The notes under the pieces are model-generated. The model saw only the letters and a program-made list of their open reading frames with translations, did not search any database and was not told where the DNA came from. From NCBI RefSeq assembly GCF_022458895.1, contig NZ_JAINFL010000014.1, positions 124,001 through 188,000 on the forward strand: 64,000 nt of DNA, read 5' to 3'. This document shows, one piece after another, positions 34,699 through 44,017 of the stretch; within the stretch, counting starts at the first letter, position 1; every line of letters begins with the position of its first letter. The DNA comes from Roseihalotalea indica (GTDB lineage: Bacteria; Bacteroidota; Bacteroidia; Cytophagales; Cyclobacteriaceae). The translations under genes were made by a program, and so were the position numbers.

Positions 34699-35775
34699 AT
34701 GGATTATACGCGCTATACAGCTCAGGACTTTGTACTGGATGAGTACTTTCAGGCATGGGTTTTTTCTCCGAATCAGCAAAACCGCATTTTCTGGCAGCAG
34801 TGGCTGAGAGAGCATCCTCACCAACAAAAAGAGGTAGCAGCAGCGAAGGAAATCCTCTTATCGCTCTCATTTCAGGAACCAGAAGTCTCACCTCAGGAAA
34901 TAGCCCATCTGAAAGTGCGAGTCATGCGCAATACTTCTGCTTCCAAGCTTACCAAAATTATAGGTCAACCGAAAAAGGTTTCATCATCAACGAAATCTGC
35001 TTACCTGAAATGGGCAGCTTCCATAACAGTTCTGCTCACAATAACAGGGTTACTCTACTTTTTTCTGCTCCATTCTGGCAGCATGGTTGAATATCAAACG
35101 GGATACAGTGAGATTCAGGAAATTACCCTACCGGATGGTTCGCAGGTAACGTTAAATGCAAATTCTACTCTTCAGTATGCCACCGACTGGGAAAAGCAGG
35201 AACATCGGCTGATACAACTGGAAGGTGAAGCTTTTTTTAATGTGGTTAAAGATTCTATTTCGCAGAGAAATAAGGCAGAATTAAGTCCAACAAGCACAAG
35301 TCTGATGCCTCGCAAGTTTGTGGTTCAGACCCACGAACTTTCTTTGGAAGTGCTGGGAACTCAGTTCAATGTACGGGCCCGCCACCTGGAAACCGAAGTG
35401 GTGCTTCAGGAAGGTCGGATACAGTTAACAGTTGCCGGAGATGATCAGCAGAAAGCGATAGCTATGGAACCGGGGGAGAGAATTGTAGTAGCCAATAAAA
35501 CTCTTGAGCAGCAGGTGGTAGAACCAGAGAAGTACCTATCCTGGCGGGAGAATCAGCTTGTTTTCGATGATGTGCCTCTTAGCAAAGTGGCACAGACATT
35601 AGAAGATACCTACGGAGTGCAAGTGGTATTCGCCAATGAGCAGCTTCGCAATCTCATGTTCAACGGTGCGGTGCCATCCGGTAATATTGAAATACTGCTG
35701 GATGCCCTCTCCGGCATTTACCATCTGCAGATCAGCCGGAAAGAAAATGTCATCACTTTTCACAAAAGAAAATAG
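34699..35775 (+). CDS. FecR-type anti-sigma factor, locus 1
   Basis: A 358-residue inner-membrane anti-sigma factor. The N-terminal cytoplasmic part (residues 1-95) includes the FWQQWLREHPHQQKEVAAAK helix that would contact sigma. A single transmembrane segment, YLKWAASITVLLTITGLLYF, is near 100-122. The periplasmic FecR domain follows (EITLPDGSQVTLNANSTLQY, LEGEAFFNVVKD, LGTQFNVRA), and the C-terminal domain (LSKVAQTLEDTYGVQVVF, FNGAVPSGNIEILLDALSGI) has a secretin/TonB short-domain-like fold. It should receive the signal from the STN domain of the SusC protein encoded 49 bp downstream. Confidence 0.92.
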   Translation: MDYTRYTAQDFVLDEYFQAWVFSPNQQNRIFWQQWLREHPHQQKEVAAAKEILLSLSFQEPEVSPQEIAHLKVRVMRNTSASKLTKIIGQPKKVSSSTKSAYLKWAASITVLLTITGLLYFFLLHSGSMVEYQTGYSEIQEITLPDGSQVTLNANSTLQYATDWEKQEHRLIQLEGEAFFNVVKDSISQRNKAELSPTSTSLMPRKFVVQTHELSLEVLGTQFNVRARHLETEVVLQEGRIQLTVAGDDQQKAIAMEPGERIVVANKTLEQQVVEPEKYLSWRENQLVFDDVPLSKVAQTLEDTYGVQVVFANEQLRNLMFNGAVPSGNIEILLDALSGIYHLQISRKENVITFHKRK

Positions 35776-35824
35776 CCCCTATCGCTAGGGAAACAAGTTT
35801 TACATCAACTCAAAATGAGTAACT

Positions 35825-38800
35825 ATGAACAACCAATTACACAAATTTTATGGCTGGTTTTTATGGGCATTCCTGCTCATATCGGTGAGGCCATCCGAGG
35901 CTCAGGATCTGGCCTCGCTTACTCGCCCTCCGGTGCTGTCGTCCCGGAGTACTGTTCATACCACGCCTGATCAGGAAGAAAAATCCAGATCTCTTAAATC
36001 AGTGCTGGCTGACCTGGAGAGTCAGTATAAGGTTTTCTTCAACTATGACACCAAGCTTATAGAAAAGAAAGTGGTACAGGCAGAAATCTTGAAGGAAGCG
36101 CAACAAAGCAATGCCCTTGAAGAGGTTATCAACACCTTCCTCAGCCCACTAAAGCTGAAATACAAAAAGCTACAGGAAGGATACTATATGATTTATAAGG
36201 AGTCGGAGGTTCGCCCGGTTCGGAAGAGTGAACCACTGTCATCAGCGGCCAGGTATGACGGCGCACTAAGCAGCTTACAATCCCGACAAATGCACATTCC
36301 TAACCGGAGTTTCGATAAAACGATCTCCGGCACCGTGACGGACGGAGAATCGGGAGAGCCTTTACCGGGTGTCAACATTCTGGTTCAAGGTACATCGAAT
36401 GGTACAGTGACCGGAGTAGACGGCACGTATCGTCTGACCGTGGAGGATAATGTTACTACACTGGTATTTTCTTCCATTGGTTATCTCACCGAAGAAGTGG
36501 ATATCAATGGTCGCACGATCATTAATCTGACACTCATGCCTGATATCAAGTCTCTTTCTGAGGTTGTTGTGGTTGGGTATGGTGCTGTGCAGAAACGTGA
36601 CCTTACCGGATCAGTAGCTAAAATTGAGGGCGACCAACTGGCAAATATTCCTTCACCTCGGGTAGATCAGATGTTGCAGGGACGTGCCCCCGGGGTAAAC
36701 GTAACCTCCGTCAGTGGTGAGCCGGGTTCTCGTGCTTCTATCCGTATCCGGGGTGGTAACTCAGTACAGGGAAATAACGAACCGCTCTATGTGATTGATG
36801 GGTTTATCGCGGGTACCGATTTTAACCTGAATAACATTAATGTTAACGATATTGAATCGATTGAAATTCTGAAAGATGCATCGGCTATTTCCATTTATGG
36901 TACCCGGGGTGCTAACGGAGTGATTCTGATTACGACCAAGGACGGCTCTGGTGCCATTGGAGATCGCCCTAACATCTCCTTCAATGCCTATACCGGGATG
37001 CAGTCACTCGCTCGTAAAATTGACTTTCTGGATGGGCCCGAACGAGCGGCGTATGGAAGCGAGTACGCTGAGTTTAGCGGCGAGTCCAATCCCTTTGTCG
37101 ATGAGAGCCTGATTGCCAACTCTGACTGGCAGGACCTGATCACTCGAACGGCTCCGGTTACCAATGTAGATCTTTCAATACGGGGCAATACCGAAAAGGT
37201 AAACTACTATGTATCGGGCAACTATCTGGATCAACAGGGCATCATTAAAAACTCGGGCATTCAGCGTTATAATGTGCGAGCTAATTTAGATTTTCAACTG
37301 GCTGACTGGGCTAAGCTTGGTGCCCGGATAAATACTACCTATACGGATAATGATAACAACCTGGTTGATCTGTGGAGCGCTCGCCTGGCGTTAACCTCTT
37401 TTCCGGCCTATAAAGACAATGGCGACTTCTGGGACGAAAACTACGTGCAGGGAGGTCCCTTCAGAAATCCACTGGCCGACCTGGCACTTCGAACAGATCA
37501 GTCGCTGACCACCAACCTGCTAGGCAATTTTTATCTGGAGATTGAGCCTATTGAAGGACTGACCATCCGATCAACCATTGGACCACAACTGAACTGGAAC
37601 AAAAACAATATTTTTGAATCCGGGCAACTGCCCACCCGGGCGGCTTCTCAAATTGGCGGCCGAGCGCGTATTGCCAATAACTTTAACTACCAGATTCTTC
37701 AGGAAAACACCGTTACCTATAATAAAGAAATTAACGAAAACCATCGCTTTAATGTGTTGGGTGGGTTTACCTGGCAGAAATCTATCACTGAAAACTTTTC
37801 TGCCGAAACGGACGGACTGCCTAACGACGGAGTTTCTTATGATGTATTGGAGATTGGGAATCCCGAAACGTTCCAGATCAACTCTAACTTCAACGATCCA
37901 TTTCAGATTGTATCCTGGATAGGCCGGGCTAATTATACCCTGATGGATAAATACCTGCTCACCGTGGCTGGTCGGGTAGATGGCTCTTCCCGCTTTTCGG
38001 GCGCGAATAACCAATATGCCTTTTTCCCCTCGGCGGCAGTAGCCTGGCGTTTGATTGAAGAGCAATTCATCCAGAATCTGGGCATATTCGATGACCTGAA
38101 ACTGAGAGCTAGCTATGGGGTATCAGGTAGCCAGGCAATTGACGCATTCAGCACTCGAGCCATCTTAAGCCCGGTTACGCTCATCTTCAATAATACTCAA
38201 AACATTGGGGTGCGGCGTGACCGGCCGGATAATCCGGAGCTGCGTTGGGAAACCACCAATCAGTTTGACATGGGTCTGGAAGCGGGCTTCTTCAACAACC
38301 GCTTAACTTTTGAGCTGGACTACTATTACAAGAAAACAGTTGACTTACTCCTTAACCGGGAAATTCCTCGCCAGACTGGCTTTGACCAGCGGCTGGAGAA
38401 TATCGGTGCTTTGCAGAATCAGGGGCTGGAGCTTATGATCAACACAGTGAATATAGATAACAATGATTTTCGTTGGGCTACTACACTGACATTAGCAGGC
38501 AACCGAAGCAAAGTACTTGATCTGGGTGGCATTGACGAGATTAATATTTATAACCTTGATCAGGGTGGTCCCGGAGCTAAGCTTATTGAAGGCGAGCCGG
38601 TTGGTATCTTCACCGGATTAGAGTACCTGGGTACCTGGAAGTCTGAGGCCGAAATTGACCAGTCTGGGTATGACGGACTGCGCACCGTGGTGGGTGGCCC
38701 TCGCTTTAGAGACACCAACGGCGACGGGCAGATCAGCTTTAATGATGACTTCTTCATTATCGGTAACCCTGAGCCAACCGTTTTTGGTGGTTTGAACAAC

Positions 38801-39286
38801 AGCTTTCAGTGGAAAAACTTCTCGCTTGATGTTTTCTTGCAGGGCACTTTGGGGAACGAAGTGTACAATGAATTTGCTCAACGTGGCTTTTTTGGCCGTA
38901 GCGACCAGAACATCTATAAATCAGGGCTCGATCGCTGGACAGAAGCTAACCCCACTTCTAATATCCCCAGAGCGGGTAGTGTCATTAGCATTGCCGATGT
39001 GCCTTCCAATAGCGAGTTAATAGAAGACGGGTCTCACCTGCGCCTTCGGAATGTGCGGCTAGGCTATCAGGTTCCAACAGGCAACCTCAGTTGGCTGAAC
39101 AACCTGAACCTGTATGTTAATGGTAGTAATCTGTTCTTATTGACAAACTTTCGGGGGTATGATCCAGAAGCTACTCGAATCGGACCTGGTTCTACCAATG
39201 AATTTAAAAGTGTTGTTCGGGGAGTAATCCGAGCAGAGTACCCTAACGCCCGAACCTTTACATTCGGACTAAATGCCAACTTTTAA
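35825..39286 (+). CDS. SusC/RagA TonB-dependent transporter with STN domain, locus 1
   Basis: A 1153-residue outer-membrane transporter. After the signal peptide (ending PSEAQ) comes an STN signalling domain (KSVLADLESQYKVFFNYDTK, to about residue 125), a carboxypeptidase-regulatory-like domain (ISGTVTDGESGEPLPGVNIL, near 166), the SusC signature SLSEVVVVGYGAVQKRDLTG near 242-260, a plug domain (RIRGGNSVQGNNEPLYVIDG) and a C-terminal beta-barrel ending in the aromatic TFTFGLNANF. Import substrate unknown: no carbohydrate-active enzyme adjoins this locus. The STN domain indicates trans-envelope signalling to FecR. Confidence 0.95.
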   Translation: MNNQLHKFYGWFLWAFLLISVRPSEAQDLASLTRPPVLSSRSTVHTTPDQEEKSRSLKSVLADLESQYKVFFNYDTKLIEKKVVQAEILKEAQQSNALEEVINTFLSPLKLKYKKLQEGYYMIYKESEVRPVRKSEPLSSAARYDGALSSLQSRQMHIPNRSFDKTISGTVTDGESGEPLPGVNILVQGTSNGTVTGVDGTYRLTVEDNVTTLVFSSIGYLTEEVDINGRTIINLTLMPDIKSLSEVVVVGYGAVQKRDLTGSVAKIEGDQLANIPSPRVDQMLQGRAPGVNVTSVSGEPGSRASIRIRGGNSVQGNNEPLYVIDGFIAGTDFNLNNINVNDIESIEILKDASAISIYGTRGANGVILITTKDGSGAIGDRPNISFNAYTGMQSLARKIDFLDGPERAAYGSEYAEFSGESNPFVDESLIANSDWQDLITRTAPVTNVDLSIRGNTEKVNYYVSGNYLDQQGIIKNSGIQRYNVRANLDFQLADWAKLGARINTTYTDNDNNLVDLWSARLALTSFPAYKDNGDFWDENYVQGGPFRNPLADLALRTDQSLTTNLLGNFYLEIEPIEGLTIRSTIGPQLNWNKNNIFESGQLPTRAASQIGGRARIANNFNYQILQENTVTYNKEINENHRFNVLGGFTWQKSITENFSAETDGLPNDGVSYDVLEIGNPETFQINSNFNDPFQIVSWIGRANYTLMDKYLLTVAGRVDGSSRFSGANNQYAFFPSAAVAWRLIEEQFIQNLGIFDDLKLRASYGVSGSQAIDAFSTRAILSPVTLIFNNTQNIGVRRDRPDNPELRWETTNQFDMGLEAGFFNNRLTFELDYYYKKTVDLLLNREIPRQTGFDQRLENIGALQNQGLELMINTVNIDNNDFRWATTLTLAGNRSKVLDLGGIDEINIYNLDQGGPGAKLIEGEPVGIFTGLEYLGTWKSEAEIDQSGYDGLRTVVGGPRFRDTNGDGQISFNDDFFIIGNPEPTVFGGLNNSFQWKNFSLDVFLQGTLGNEVYNEFAQRGFFGRSDQNIYKSGLDRWTEANPTSNIPRAGSVISIADVPSNSELIEDGSHLRLRNVRLGYQVPTGNLSWLNNLNLYVNGSNLFLLTNFRGYDPEATRIGPGSTNEFKSVVRGVIRAEYPNARTFTFGLNANF

Positions 39287-39299
39287 TCAGCAACATCCT

Positions 39300-40835
39300 A
39301 TGAAAAAGTTTATATATATTTTGCTTGTCGTTTTCTTGAGCGGTATCACGGCTTGTGAAGACTTTCTGGAGGAGAAAACCCGAGGAATTATCAATCCCGG
39401 CAATTTTTACACCTCCGATGAAGAAGCTATTCTTGCCATTAACGGAGTATATAAAGGGTTTGTTGGCAGCGGCGGTTTTGGACTGGGCGACCTTTACAGT
39501 TACTGGGCAGGTATTCAGTTCTGGACGGTATATGGTACTGATGAAGTAGGACCAAACCGGCAACAGGGACTAGTTGAACCTATTCAGAATTATACTTTGA
39601 CTGAGAGCAACTACGGAAACGGGCGCAATGTATGGCAAAGCTTATACCGTATTGTAGGCGACGCTAACTCAGTTATTGCCAACGTGACGGATAATCCGAA
39701 CCTATCGCCTGAGATCCAAAGCCGGATTACCGGAGAAGCGATGTTTCTTCGGGGCTTTGCCTATTACCACCTGACTAACATCTGGGGTGCAGTGCCATAT
39801 TACAAGGAAGATCTGCCCCTGTCGGAAGTGGCCGAACTGGGGCGTACTGATGCCAGCACTGTACGGCAGAATGTGATTAATGACCTGAGTACAATTGAAA
39901 CAGAAAGCTTGCTTCCTTCATCGTACGAAGGTACCGATTTAGGAAGAGCCAGCCTGTGGGCAGCAAAAATGCTGAAAGCCAAAATAATGATGTGGGAGCA
40001 AGACTGGCAAGGAGCATTAAAGGAAACCACCGATATTATCAATAACTCTCCCCATCGCCTGCTAGATACCTACGAAGAGGTGTTTAACCTGAATGCCGAA
40101 AATCCTTTTCACGATGAAGTGATCTGGGGTATTGATTACTCTAAAGATGTGAATGGTAACATCACGTCTCGTACTGATGCTTTTAATCCCCGAATTCGGG
40201 ATGAACCCGCCAACTCGGAAGAACGCAACGATCTGATTTCCGAGCTGACTGCCCGAAATGAAGAATTCAATGGGTTTGGGCTGACTGTTTGCCTCCCTAG
40301 CTTTGCCGAAGCGTTTCCGCAAGACGATCTGAGAAGACCCCTGAATGTGGCCAATGAGTATTTGGGTTATGAATTAAAGTTTAATTATCTGCCTAAGCAC
40401 TGGAATCTGAATTTTATTGAATCACCCCGATCTAACCATGGGGAGTTATACATTATTTTTCGCCTGGCCGATACCTACCTGATGGCTGCCGAAGCAGCGA
40501 ATGAGCTTAATGATCCGGCAGCTTATCAATATATCAATCAGGTACGGGCCCGAGCTTACGAACCGGATCAGCCCTACGCCGGTCTGAGCCAGCAGGCATT
40601 TCGGGAAGTGCTGCATGATGAACGCAAGTGGGAGTTAGCCACAGAAGGCTTTCGCCGCTATGATCTGATTCGCTGGGGCATTCTGGTAGAAACCGTCCAA
40701 AACGCTACGTATCTATCTTTTAACGGGCCGCAGAACATTAAGCCAATCCATGTGAAGGCTCCGATACCAGAGGAGGAAATACTGCTAAATCCCAACCTAT
40801 TGGAGTTTGATCCAACCAATAACGGATACCGGTAA
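39300..40835 (+). CDS. SusD/RagB family lipoprotein, locus 1
   Basis: A 511-residue surface lipoprotein that caps the SusC barrel and binds its ligand. Start at the ATG at 39300 (MKKFIYILLVVFLSGITAC, lipobox Cys19); the frame is open nine codons further up, inside the SusC gene, but without a leader. Family features: DFLEEKTRGIINPGNFYTSD, the TPR-like helices RGFAYYHLTNIWGAVPYYK, the C-terminal LADTYLMAAEAANELNDPAA and DERKWELATEGFRRYDLIRW. The gap from SusC is 13 bp. Ligand unknown. A strong terminator follows at 40874. Confidence 0.94.
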   Translation: MKKFIYILLVVFLSGITACEDFLEEKTRGIINPGNFYTSDEEAILAINGVYKGFVGSGGFGLGDLYSYWAGIQFWTVYGTDEVGPNRQQGLVEPIQNYTLTESNYGNGRNVWQSLYRIVGDANSVIANVTDNPNLSPEIQSRITGEAMFLRGFAYYHLTNIWGAVPYYKEDLPLSEVAELGRTDASTVRQNVINDLSTIETESLLPSSYEGTDLGRASLWAAKMLKAKIMMWEQDWQGALKETTDIINNSPHRLLDTYEEVFNLNAENPFHDEVIWGIDYSKDVNGNITSRTDAFNPRIRDEPANSEERNDLISELTARNEEFNGFGLTVCLPSFAEAFPQDDLRRPLNVANEYLGYELKFNYLPKHWNLNFIESPRSNHGELYIIFRLADTYLMAAEAANELNDPAAYQYINQVRARAYEPDQPYAGLSQQAFREVLHDERKWELATEGFRRYDLIRWGILVETVQNATYLSFNGPQNIKPIHVKAPIPEEEILLNPNLLEFDPTNNGYR

Positions 40836-40873
40836 CCGCTATGCCGGGGTTAGATAGCCAATAGCAAAGGATG

Positions 40874-40906
40874 AAAAGCGATGCAGTGAATAGCATCGCT
40901 TTTTTT
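40874..40906 (+). terminator. Rho-independent terminator after SusD, locus 1
   Basis: AAAAGCGATGC (40874-40884) pairs with GCATCGCTTTT (40893-40903) around an 8-nt loop; the right arm runs into an uninterrupted run of T. It is 38 bp after the SusD stop codon and marks the end of the sigma/FecR/SusC/SusD unit. Confidence 0.92.
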
Positions 40907-40970
40907 ATGGGCTTTGGGTTAGAACAAACCGGGGACTTACACATTAAAAACTATAGAAAGTAGCTTTCTC

Positions 40971-41483
40971 ATGAAAACCGATGCCACCCAAACTGACGAA
41001 AGAGTATTCAGAAAACGCTTTGATCTGAAAACCGAACTGTTATTAGCCATATTGCCCACGGCTACGGTTATTGGTACGTTGTTCTTTTTAGAGATTTTTA
41101 GTCGGCAACACGTTCTGTTTACCTCTTTGTCGTCCAGTGCTTTCCTGATATACCTTGATCCCATCCATATTATGAACCGGGTGCGTACGCTGCTGATTGC
41201 ACAGCCGGTTGCGGTGATAGTCGGTTATACAGCTCACTTGCTTATAGCTTCCAACTATCAAGCCGCTGGTGTAGGTATGGTGTTTACAATTATATTAATG
41301 ATTTCTCTGGATGCCATGCACCCTCCGGCAGTGGCTACCTCTCTCACTTTCGCGTTTCGTACGTATTCCGAACATACCCTGGTACTATTCGGTTTAGCTT
41401 TAGGCCTCACGGTGGTGTTGGTTGGTTTAGAACAATCAGTAGTCTGGTTGGTACACCGGTTTACCGATCATCAGCACAAGTAG
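40971..41483 (+). CDS. HPP family membrane protein
   Basis: A 170-residue integral membrane protein with about four transmembrane helices and the family signature DAMHPPAVATSL near residue 113 (His-Pro-Pro in the third helix). HPP-domain proteins are found in bacteria, plants and algae; some have been linked to nitrite transport, but most are uncharacterised. The start ATG at 40971 gives a charged cytoplasmic N-terminus (MKTDATQTDERVFRKRFD) and no signal peptide. It is 30 bp upstream of the DUF1622 reading frame, so the two membrane genes probably form an operon. Role here unknown. Confidence 0.85.
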   Translation: MKTDATQTDERVFRKRFDLKTELLLAILPTATVIGTLFFLEIFSRQHVLFTSLSSSAFLIYLDPIHIMNRVRTLLIAQPVAVIVGYTAHLLIASNYQAAGVGMVFTIILMISLDAMHPPAVATSLTFAFRTYSEHTLVLFGLALGLTVVLVGLEQSVVWLVHRFTDHQHK

Positions 41484-41513
41484 AATAAACCCCGTACGGA
41501 AAAAATCAGAAAA

Positions 41514-41900
41514 ATGCCATTTGAGAATACTGAGGAAATTGTAATTTAGAGCGTTCAGTGGTTACGACTAACGGTAGAAGTAATGGGGGCGGGCATGGTG
41601 GCCTTGGGCTGCCTGTTAGCATTATTTCATTTCCTGCGGGCCCTGGTCATTCGGCAAACCCAAAATTTCAACCCTATTCGGCTGATTTTAGCGCGTTATC
41701 TGGCGCTGGCCTTAGAATTTCAGCTAGGTGCAGATATCTTATCTACGGCTATTGCTCCTTCCTGGGATCAGATTGGAAAACTGGCGGCTATTGCCGTGAT
41801 CCGAACGGGGCTGAACTATTTTCTTTCTCAGGAGATGGAAAAAGAAAAAAGTACCCTTATAGATGAAAAAGGGGGTGTCAGGCAGGGAGAAACAAATTGA
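41514..41900 (+). pseudogene. DUF1622 membrane protein gene with in-frame amber codon
   Basis: Reading from the ATG at 41514 gives MPFENTEEIVI, then TAG (41547-41549), then in the same frame SVQWLRLTVEVMGAGMVALG and the rest of a DUF1622 protein (RLILARYLALALEFQLGADI, WDQIGKLAAIAVIRTGLNYF). DUF1622 proteins are small membrane proteins whose N-terminus normally carries a V-x-W-x-R-L-x-V-E-x-x-G segment. That segment is present but lies before the first in-frame ATG downstream of the stop (41583). So the gene looks interrupted by a nonsense change at codon 12, unless translation restarts or the base is a sequencing error. A 105-residue product from 41583 would lack part of the first helix. Function of the family unknown. 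Confidence 0.7.
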
Positions 41901-41951
41901 TATAAGGCTGGTTTAGATTGTAGTCTCATTTTTTCACCTAACCTTTTTTCT

Positions 41952-42746
41952 ATGCCAGTTTACAAGAAAACGGCCTTGATTACCGGTGCCAGCAGTGGTT
42001 TTGGGCGCGAATTTGTCAAGCTTTTCACCCGGGATGGCTATCATGTAATTATGGTTGCCCGCCATGAAAAGGATTTGCAAGCCGTGGCTGATGAAGTAAA
42101 AATCAATCACCCTACTCGCGAGATGACCATTATTGCCAAGGACCTGTCAGTGCCCGGTTCAGCTCAGGAGCTATATGATGAGGTAAAGGAAAAGGACTTA
42201 ATCGTTGATGTGCTGGTGAACAATGCCGGATTTGGCGCTCATGGCCTCTTCCTGGATACTGATTTGGAAAAAGAACAGAGAATCATGCATCTGAATATGG
42301 TTACTCTGGTAGAACTTACCAAACTCTTCCTGCTTGAGATGCGAAAGCGCAACGAAGGAAAAATACTGCAACTGGCCTCTACGGTTTCGTTTATGCCAGT
42401 TCCCAGAATGGCCGTGTATGCCGCTTCTAAAGCTTTTGTGCTCTCTTTCACCGAAGCCGTACAGCATGAGCTGGAGGGCACTAATATTACCATGACTGCT
42501 CTGTGTCCGGGTGCTAGTGATACGGAGTTTTTTGATCGGGCCAATGCCGAAGATGCCCGGGTTGTGCAAGACACTGGTTTGTCTGATCCGGCTAAGGTTG
42601 CTCGTGATGGGTACGAAGCTCTGATGAAAGGAGATCGGAGAGTTATTTCTGGGACGAAGAATAAGATACAAGCCTTTATGGCCAATTTTGTTCCGGATAG
42701 CTTCCTGGCCAAAGGTATGTCTATGATGATGGCAGAAAAATCCTGA
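41952..42746 (+). CDS. Short-chain dehydrogenase/reductase (DltE-like)
   Basis: A 264-residue classical SDR: cofactor motif TGASSGFG at residues 11-18, NNAGF near 90, catalytic Ser in LQLASTVSF, YAASK Tyr/Lys pair near 156-160, and LCPGASDTEFF after strand 6. The long C-terminus (KNKIQAFMANFVPDSFLAKG) is typical of the DltE/YqjQ-like SDR group. Substrate unknown. It follows the DUF1622 frame by 51 bp in the same direction and may be the last gene of that unit. It converges on the hydrolase at 42798; no clear terminator was seen in the 51-bp gap. Confidence 0.88.
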   Translation: MPVYKKTALITGASSGFGREFVKLFTRDGYHVIMVARHEKDLQAVADEVKINHPTREMTIIAKDLSVPGSAQELYDEVKEKDLIVDVLVNNAGFGAHGLFLDTDLEKEQRIMHLNMVTLVELTKLFLLEMRKRNEGKILQLASTVSFMPVPRMAVYAASKAFVLSFTEAVQHELEGTNITMTALCPGASDTEFFDRANAEDARVVQDTGLSDPAKVARDGYEALMKGDRRVISGTKNKIQAFMANFVPDSFLAKGMSMMMAEKS

Positions 42747-42797
42747 GCTAACTGGGAAAACCGAGCTATCCTGAAGTATCAGTAGCAAAAGATCACT

Positions 42798-43781
42798 TTA
42801 TTTGAATGAGCGGTCTTTGACCCATTTCTTTCCCCACCAGGCAAGGCTAAAACCAGCCAGTGCTGCCAGTCCGGCTACCCCTATTTGAGTAGATTTAGAA
42901 GCGGGTAGGGCTGGAGGAACCTGCACAACGCCGGTTTCGTTGGCCTGCGCCGGGTGGTGCACGTATCGTCCATGACGGGGGGTAGCAAGCTCTTCGAAGT
43001 GATGGCTCAGGTGGGTTAGCTGCTCCCGCAGTGGTGCCCCTCGCATAGGTCTTCCGTGACCGCACGCGGCAATTTCAGGCTCAAGTCGGGCCAGGGTAGC
43101 CACTGAGTCCTGTGCTGCCTGCCAGTCGCAGGTGAAATAGGCGGGAGGGCCATGAACCTTTTGTTGCTGCTTCACCACTGCCCGAAACGAGGCCTGTTTT
43201 ACAGTTACGATAGCGTCACCGGCGATCAGAGTTCTGTCAGATTCCCGAAAAAAAGATACATGACCGGGTGAGTGTCCGGGAGTAGGAATAACCTGCCACT
43301 CATCCAGACCGGGAATACGGCCATCTGCCGGGTAAGGGAGCAATTGAGCTCCCAGTGTAATGGGGCTTTTAGGGTAAAACGAAGACAGAGCCGCCAGCGA
43401 ACCGCCTCCTACACTCGGATCAGGCGGTGGGTAGCTGGACTGGCCGGTGAGGTAGGGCATTTCTAAAGGGTGAGCATATACCGGAACATCCCACTCTCGG
43501 GCCAGACTGGCCAATCCCCCAATATGATCAAAATGGCCGTGCGTAAGCAAGATAGCCTCGGGTTTTGTGCCAGTACCAAAAAGGAATTCAGCGGCTTTTT
43601 TTATTCGCAGTGCACATCGTCCCAGTCCGGCATCTACTAAAAACCAGTGCATCTGCCCGTCTTTTACTTGTCGGATAAAGTATACATTGACCAGGATAAT
43701 CTGCAAGCCTGCTACGCCCTTCGTAACCCAGTGAAAGGGAAGCTGATATGAGTTTAATGATAACGGAAAGAGGTTCTTCAT
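42798..43781 (-). CDS. Metallo-beta-lactamase-fold hydrolase with C-terminal membrane anchor
   Basis: A 327-residue MBL-fold enzyme. Metal-binding motifs: LTHGHFDHIGGL (near 78-90), GHSPGH (near 170) and AGDAI (near 190). The C-terminal 50 residues contain a Pro-rich linker and one hydrophobic segment (IGVAGLAALAGFSLAWWGKK), suggesting a membrane tether, unusual for the family. The substrate is unknown; members include glyoxalase-II-like, lactonase and quorum-quenching enzymes. The closing sequence resembles a short sortase-like or tail anchor but no LPXTG motif is present. Confidence 0.85.
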   Translation of the reverse strand: MKNLFPLSLNSYQLPFHWVTKGVAGLQIILVNVYFIRQVKDGQMHWFLVDAGLGRCALRIKKAAEFLFGTGTKPEAILLTHGHFDHIGGLASLAREWDVPVYAHPLEMPYLTGQSSYPPPDPSVGGGSLAALSSFYPKSPITLGAQLLPYPADGRIPGLDEWQVIPTPGHSPGHVSFFRESDRTLIAGDAIVTVKQASFRAVVKQQQKVHGPPAYFTCDWQAAQDSVATLARLEPEIAACGHGRPMRGAPLREQLTHLSHHFEELATPRHGRYVHHPAQANETGVVQVPPALPASKSTQIGVAGLAALAGFSLAWWGKKWVKDRSFK

Positions 43782-44017
43782 TTTTTGAAAAACAAGCGGT
43801 ATAATGGCAACAGCGTAGCAAAGTTAACGAAAGCACCGGTCACGCAATAGAGGCAGACTTTTTTCTGCTCGGTAATCATATTGTAAATGACGATCGAACA
43901 AAAAAATGTTAGTTATTAGCAGAAGACAGTAAGCGTTAGTAATACTCGTACCCTTACTACCTACCTGCCCATCAAGCTTAATGGCAGCAAAATTAAACGT
44001 ATCCTTACAAAGCTTTG

